A stretch of DNA of 64,000 bases from NCBI GenBank assembly GCA_027886175.1, contig JAJNNQ010000040.1, positions 28,974,001 to 29,038,000 on the forward strand, given 5' to 3'. This document shows positions 63,001 to 64,000 of the stretch, one piece after another. The stretch is from Phylloscopus collybita (taxonomy: Eukaryota > Chordata > Aves > Passeriformes > Phylloscopidae). A model generated the notes under the pieces. It saw only the letters and a list, made by a program, of their open reading frames with translations. It did not search any database and was not told the origin of the DNA. Numbering within the stretch: position 1 is the stretch's first letter; each line of letters starts with the position of its first letter. The translations under genes were made by a program, and so were the position numbers.

Positions 63001-63899
63001 GAAGGTCTAAGTTACTTGTGGTTTCCACAGCTCACCTTTGTATTTTTTATCACATTCTCTTTGTCAGTGAGAACATGTCTTGCATAATGCATACTCAATT
63101 TGCAGCTTTTAATATGGACTTCTCTTACAGTGGAGTTCTGTAATGAGATTTTAAAACTGAAGCAGGATTTGAGTGATGATACCCAAAAGTTGTTGAAGGC
63201 GCTGACTGAGGAGAACTGACTATTTCGGAGTTCCTTCCAAAAGCTCAGGCTGTTGGAATTGCTGTCATTTTAGTAGATGATAACCTGTTGCATCAAAGTG
63301 ATTTCATGCTGATAACAAATGTACTAAATCACAGTGGGCCCATTCAAACCATCAGAGCAAGCAGAAAACACGTAGATTTATGAAACAGGAATAGAGATTG
63401 CATTTTCAGAGCCTCTCCCGGTGTTGAGGAATATGTTCAGTGCAAGTGGCTCGGTGTGCAGCTGCAGTGTGAGCTGCAGATCGAGCTCTGGGTAGTGGGA
63501 GCCCCAGGCAAGAGGCTGTGGAGTGGTTCTGACCTTTTGCATTCCTGGGGGAATACAGTGAACTTGGGTTGAATTTTAGCTCACTTATACCACTATAAAC
63601 TTCATTCTGATTGATGTGTTAGTAAAAAGCAAATAACACACTAGGAGAAATGAAATCCTTATCATACTGACCTTGTATTTTCATAAATTTGGCTGTAGAA
63701 ACACGTAGATTTTTAATAGCGTTGATATTATTGCACATGCAGAACGTGGCATGAAAATGTGTCATGTATAAGAACATTTTATATATGCATATCTCTTGTT
63801 ACATTACTTTAGGATGAAGAAAAGCTTAAAAAAAGCATCTGCACATTCTTATCCGTGTTGGCCCACTTTGACATCATTCTTCAAAATACCTCTGAGAAG
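38240..63899 (+). CDS. TARBP1: TARBP1, probable tRNA (guanosine-18-2'-O)-methyltransferase, exons 1-23, 3' end outside window
   Basis: Twenty-three exons joined at canonical AG/GT sites give one open frame of 3681 nt (1227 residues) with no internal stop. The translation matches vertebrate TARBP1 as I remember it along its whole length: start [15 protein letters not shown], then [90 protein letters not shown] and [20 protein letters not shown]. The family protein is about 1620 residues, with a long helical HEAT/ARM-like body and a C-terminal SPOUT methyltransferase domain. That domain, with its AdoMet-binding knot, is not in this window. Human TARBP1 was first described as binding TAR RNA (TRP-185) and is the relative of yeast Trm3, which makes Gm18 in tRNA. 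Exons: 38240-39077, 39163-39260, 40045-40114, 40951-41099, 41805-41857, 42781-42878, 43829-43964, 45006-45102, 45922-46011, 46714-46852, 48529-48625, 48926-49101, 52115-52212, 52853-53014, 54570-54763, 55449-55704, 55931-56119, 59352-59551, 59706-59777, 60933-61053, 61839-61949, 62511-62660, 63813-63899. Confidence 0.96.
39078..39162 (+). other. TARBP1 intron 1, 85 bp
   Basis: An unusually short, GC-rich intron with donor GTACGG, a weakly T-rich 3' part (TTATTTTCTTTCCTTAG) and no long polypyrimidine tract. Exon 1's frame stays open through it. Because 85 is not a multiple of three, retention shifts exon 2 out of frame and meets a TGA at 39188-39190. Confidence 0.9.
39163..39260 (+). CDS. TARBP1: TARBP1 exon 2 (residues 280-312)
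   Basis: The acceptor TTTCCTTAG precedes the exon and the donor CAG|GTAGGA follows. It encodes [20 protein letters not shown] and ends METLEGNQ, nearly identical to mammalian TARBP1. It lies only 85 bases after exon 1. It is phase 1 at its start and phase 0 at its end. Confidence 0.95.
40045..40114 (+). CDS. TARBP1: TARBP1 exon 3 (residues 313-335)
   Basis: The acceptor is GCGTTTCAG and the donor AAAG|GTAAAA. It encodes [20 protein letters not shown], closely matching the family. The last base starts a split Gly codon. Confidence 0.94.
40951..41099 (+). CDS. TARBP1: TARBP1 exon 4 (residues 336-385)
   Basis: The acceptor TTCTAAACAG is followed by a split Gly codon, then [20 protein letters not shown]. 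The exon ends LGFSE before the donor GAG|GTAAGA. It is one of the best conserved parts of the N-terminal half. Confidence 0.96.
41805..41857 (+). CDS. TARBP1: TARBP1 exon 5 (residues 386-402)
   Basis: A 53-base exon behind a strong T-rich acceptor (CTTTTTTCAG) with donor CAG|GTAAAC. It encodes [17 protein letters not shown] plus two bases of a split Arg codon, essentially identical to the mammalian segment. Confidence 0.95.
42781..42878 (+). CDS. TARBP1: TARBP1 exon 6 (residues 403-435)
   Basis: The acceptor is CCCAACAG and the donor AAAG|GTATGT. It encodes [20 protein letters not shown] followed by [13 protein letters not shown]. It matches the family's PGQPIGSC...LQKFLVTY...LLPEE pattern. 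Confidence 0.95.
43829..43964 (+). CDS. TARBP1: TARBP1 exon 7 (residues 436-480)
   Basis: The acceptor is CATTTTAAG and the donor TTAAG|GTAAAA. It encodes [20 protein letters not shown] followed by [17 protein letters not shown]. This is a highly conserved helical block, with split codons at both ends. Confidence 0.96.
45006..45102 (+). CDS. TARBP1: TARBP1 exon 8 (residues 481-513)
   Basis: The acceptor is CTCTTTGCAG and the donor GATGTG|GTCAGT. It encodes [20 protein letters not shown] then [13 protein letters not shown], almost unchanged from mammals. The donor GTCAGT is weaker than its neighbours. Confidence 0.96.
45922..46011 (+). CDS. TARBP1: TARBP1 exon 9 (residues 514-543)
   Basis: The acceptor is TTTCTTCAG and the donor ACAGAG|GTGAGA. 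It encodes [20 protein letters not shown] and ends LLWTE. Length is exactly 30 codons, phase 0 at both ends, so skipping it would keep the frame. Confidence 0.95.
46714..46852 (+). CDS. TARBP1: TARBP1 exon 10 (residues 544-589)
   Basis: The acceptor is TTAATTCAG and the donor GAAA|GTAAGT. It encodes [20 protein letters not shown] and ends [11 protein letters not shown]. Its ends match the family (LCxWLxVN, then EYLKTSA), but the middle is poorly conserved against mammals and probably a loop. A second AG occurs 8 bases into the exon but would break the frame. Confidence 0.92.
46853..48528 (+). other. TARBP1 intron 10 (1676 bp)
   Basis: AT-rich unique sequence with short A runs near 46900 and 48002. 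No element or RNA gene is recognised. Confidence 0.65.
48529..48625 (+). CDS. TARBP1: TARBP1 exon 11 (residues 590-621)
   Basis: The acceptor is TTTAATCAG and the donor TACAG|GTAAGT. It encodes [20 protein letters not shown] followed by [11 protein letters not shown], a clear family match. Confidence 0.95.
48926..49101 (+). CDS. TARBP1: TARBP1 exon 12 (residues 622-680)
   Basis: The acceptor is TTTTGTGTAG and the donor AAGATG|GTTAGT. It encodes [20 protein letters not shown], then [20 protein letters not shown] and QLLLKLLQ, matching the conserved [10 protein letters not shown] region. The 300-bp intron before it is short, and the 3013-bp intron after it is the second longest here. Confidence 0.95.
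49102..52114 (+). other. TARBP1 intron 12 (3013 bp)
   Basis: The left third (about 49430-50530) is richer in GC than the rest and reads like decayed repeat sequence, including a possible old CR1 tail near 50420-50525. The remainder is AT-rich unique DNA. No gene is seen. Confidence 0.6.
50420..50525 (+). mobile_element. possible ancient CR1 LINE 3' fragment
   Basis: The order of short blocks (CCCCATCC..TTTTGGAGGTC..., then TTTTGAGAGGCTTTCTGAATTG...TTCTA) recalls the end of a sense-strand CR1, where a CCTGAGGTCCCTTCCAACC-like segment is followed by ATTCTATG. Divergence is high and no intact tail repeat is seen, so this could be chance. Confidence 0.25.
52115..52212 (+). CDS. TARBP1: TARBP1 exon 13 (residues 681-713)
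   Basis: The acceptor is CTCCACACAG and the donor AGCACT|GTAAGT. It encodes [20 protein letters not shown] then [13 protein letters not shown], matching the family's [13 protein letters not shown] segment. Confidence 0.95.
52853..53014 (+). CDS. TARBP1: TARBP1 exon 14 (residues 714-767)
   Basis: The acceptor is CACTTTTAG and the donor GGAAAG|GTAATT. It encodes [20 protein letters not shown], then [20 protein letters not shown] and NASIRNLQE. It has 54 codons, phase 0 at both ends, so it too could be skipped in frame. Confidence 0.94.
54570..54763 (+). CDS. TARBP1: TARBP1 exon 15 (residues 768-831)
   Basis: The acceptor is TTTTACTTAG and the donor AATAG|GTATGT. It encodes [20 protein letters not shown] and ends [10 protein letters not shown]. 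The first part aligns with mammals (QIxRxxSMAALAxVCE). The end is Lys/Glu-rich, poorly conserved and shorter than the human linker, so it is probably disordered. Confidence 0.92.
55449..55704 (+). CDS. TARBP1: TARBP1 exon 16 (residues 832-917)
   Basis: The acceptor is TTTTTCACAG and the donor CCCAAG|GTAAAA. It encodes [20 protein letters not shown], then [19 protein letters not shown], and ends [27 protein letters not shown]. It is strongly conserved at both ends (SQGWGKIV and SDQVLPVF). The intron that follows is only 226 bp and is mostly a T/G tract. Confidence 0.95.
55746..55895 (+). repeat. 150-bp T/G-only tract in TARBP1 intron 16
   Basis: A run of 29 T is followed by about 120 bases made only of T with single or paired G. 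It fills two thirds of the 226-bp intron and stops about 35 bases before the exon 17 acceptor. Read on the other strand it is poly(A) interrupted by C, so it could be a degenerated retroelement tail, but no element body flanks it. Length is likely to vary between individuals and to be error-prone in sequencing. Confidence 0.9.
55931..56119 (+). CDS. TARBP1: TARBP1 exon 17 (residues 918-980)
   Basis: The acceptor is TTTAATTACAG and the donor AAAGAG|GTCAGT. It encodes [20 protein letters not shown] then [20 protein letters not shown], a near-identical family match. It has 63 codons, phase 0 at both ends. Confidence 0.96.
56120..59351 (+). other. TARBP1 intron 17 (3232 bp)
   Basis: The longest intron in the window. 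It is AT-rich with several T runs, the largest around 56896-56920. No element, RNA gene or exon-like segment is recognised. Confidence 0.65.
59352..59551 (+). CDS. TARBP1: TARBP1 exon 18 (residues 981-1046)
   Basis: The acceptor is TTGTTTACAG and the donor CAAAG|GTATAA. It encodes [20 protein letters not shown], then [17 protein letters not shown], and ends [13 protein letters not shown]. This matches the conserved [18 protein letters not shown] block. It follows the longest intron in the window (3232 bp). Confidence 0.95.
59706..59777 (+). CDS. TARBP1: TARBP1 exon 19 (residues 1047-1070)
   Basis: A 72-base exon with acceptor CGTCTCTGAAG and donor GAAAG|GTAATG. It encodes [20 protein letters not shown] plus VTE, matching the family's DVQTFIENLGxxCAANIV. 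The preceding intron is only 154 bp. Confidence 0.93.
59879..59920 (-). mobile_element. CR1 LINE 3'-end fragment in TARBP1 intron 19
   Basis: TCATAGAATATCATGAGCTG followed by GAAGGCACCCACAAGGAATA matches the reverse complement of an avian CR1 3' end, in which TCATAGAATATC..GAGTTGGAAGGGACCCACAAGGAT precedes the element's tail. Only about 40 bases remain, truncated on the 5' side as usual for CR1. The element lies antisense to TARBP1. It is the best single clue that the genome is avian or at least sauropsid. Confidence 0.75.
60933..61053 (+). CDS. TARBP1: TARBP1 exon 20 (residues 1071-1111)
   Basis: The acceptor is CACTTCACAG and the donor GATAAG|GTAAAA. It encodes [20 protein letters not shown], then [20 protein letters not shown]. 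The [19 protein letters not shown] core is the same as in mammals. Confidence 0.96.
61839..61949 (+). CDS. TARBP1: TARBP1 exon 21 (residues 1112-1148)
   Basis: The acceptor is TTCTTTTAG and the donor AACCAG|GTATTG. It encodes [20 protein letters not shown], then [17 protein letters not shown], a close family match. It has 37 codons, phase 0 at both ends. Confidence 0.96.
62511..62660 (+). CDS. TARBP1: TARBP1 exon 22 (residues 1149-1198)
   Basis: The acceptor is TTTTCTCAG and the donor TGCTAT|GTAAGT. It encodes [20 protein letters not shown], then [20 protein letters not shown], nearly identical to mammals. It has 50 codons, phase 0. Confidence 0.96.
62661..63812 (+). other. TARBP1 intron 22 (1152 bp)
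   Basis: Unique sequence. The GC-richer part near 63420-63560 shows no recognisable element or coding potential. Confidence 0.65.
63813..63899 (+). CDS. TARBP1: TARBP1 exon 23 (residues 1199-1227), last exon in window
   Basis: The acceptor is ATTACTTTAG and the donor GAGAAG|GTACAT. It encodes [20 protein letters not shown] then IILQNTSEK, matching the family's [20 protein letters not shown]. The remaining exons, including the SPOUT domain, lie past the window end. Confidence 0.95.
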
Positions 63900-64000
63900 G
63901 TACATTTCTCTTAAGTTTGTTCTTTATTCATTTCCAGTCCATATAGAGAGTTCTGAATTGATAGTAGACTGCCAAAAGGGTGTAAATATCTCTTTAATAC

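Overview
This is vertebrate nuclear DNA, most likely avian. Evidence: a spliced gene with canonical GT/AG introns, a sharp CpG island, very few interspersed repeats, and a short fragment of a CR1-type LINE 3' end (the dominant bird/reptile LINE). No prokaryotic, organellar or viral gene set is present. The species cannot be told from the sequence alone.

The right 26 kb (38240 to the window end, + strand) holds the 5' three quarters of one gene, TARBP1 (TAR RNA-binding protein 1, the vertebrate relative of yeast Trm3, a tRNA 2'-O-methyltransferase for G18). I could follow 23 consecutive coding exons. Every one has an AG acceptor and GT donor, and all join in a single frame to encode 1227 residues. 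Exon 1 is a 279-codon, extremely GC-rich exon inside a CpG island. Exons 2 to 23 lie in AT-rich DNA and encode the helical (HEAT/ARM-like) body. The C-terminal SPOUT (SpoU) catalytic domain lies beyond position 64000, so the gene is cut by the window edge, not broken.

The left 38 kb is an intergenic, gene-poor stretch with no protein gene I can support. The many open frames there are short, lack family resemblance, and overlap each other on both strands. What it does hold: two old tRNA-derived MIR SINEs (3305-3470 on +, 7042-7280 on -); several blocks that look like regulatory DNA because CpG and dense homeobox/ETS/E2F/AP-1-like motifs persist in AT-rich surroundings (2580-3265, 11640-11945, 12290-12760, 21340-21400, 15254-15276); a small GC-rich island with a 41-bp tandem repeat (12830-13066); and assorted simple repeats. 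In mammals TARBP1 lies beside IRF2BP2, with a long gene-free interval upstream of TARBP1. The left part fits such an interval, but IRF2BP2 itself is not seen here.

I found no undescribed multi-gene system. The points most worth a second look are the 85-bp first intron, whose retention would truncate TARBP1; a 150-bp pure T/G tract just upstream of exon 17; the MIR copies; and the candidate regulatory blocks.
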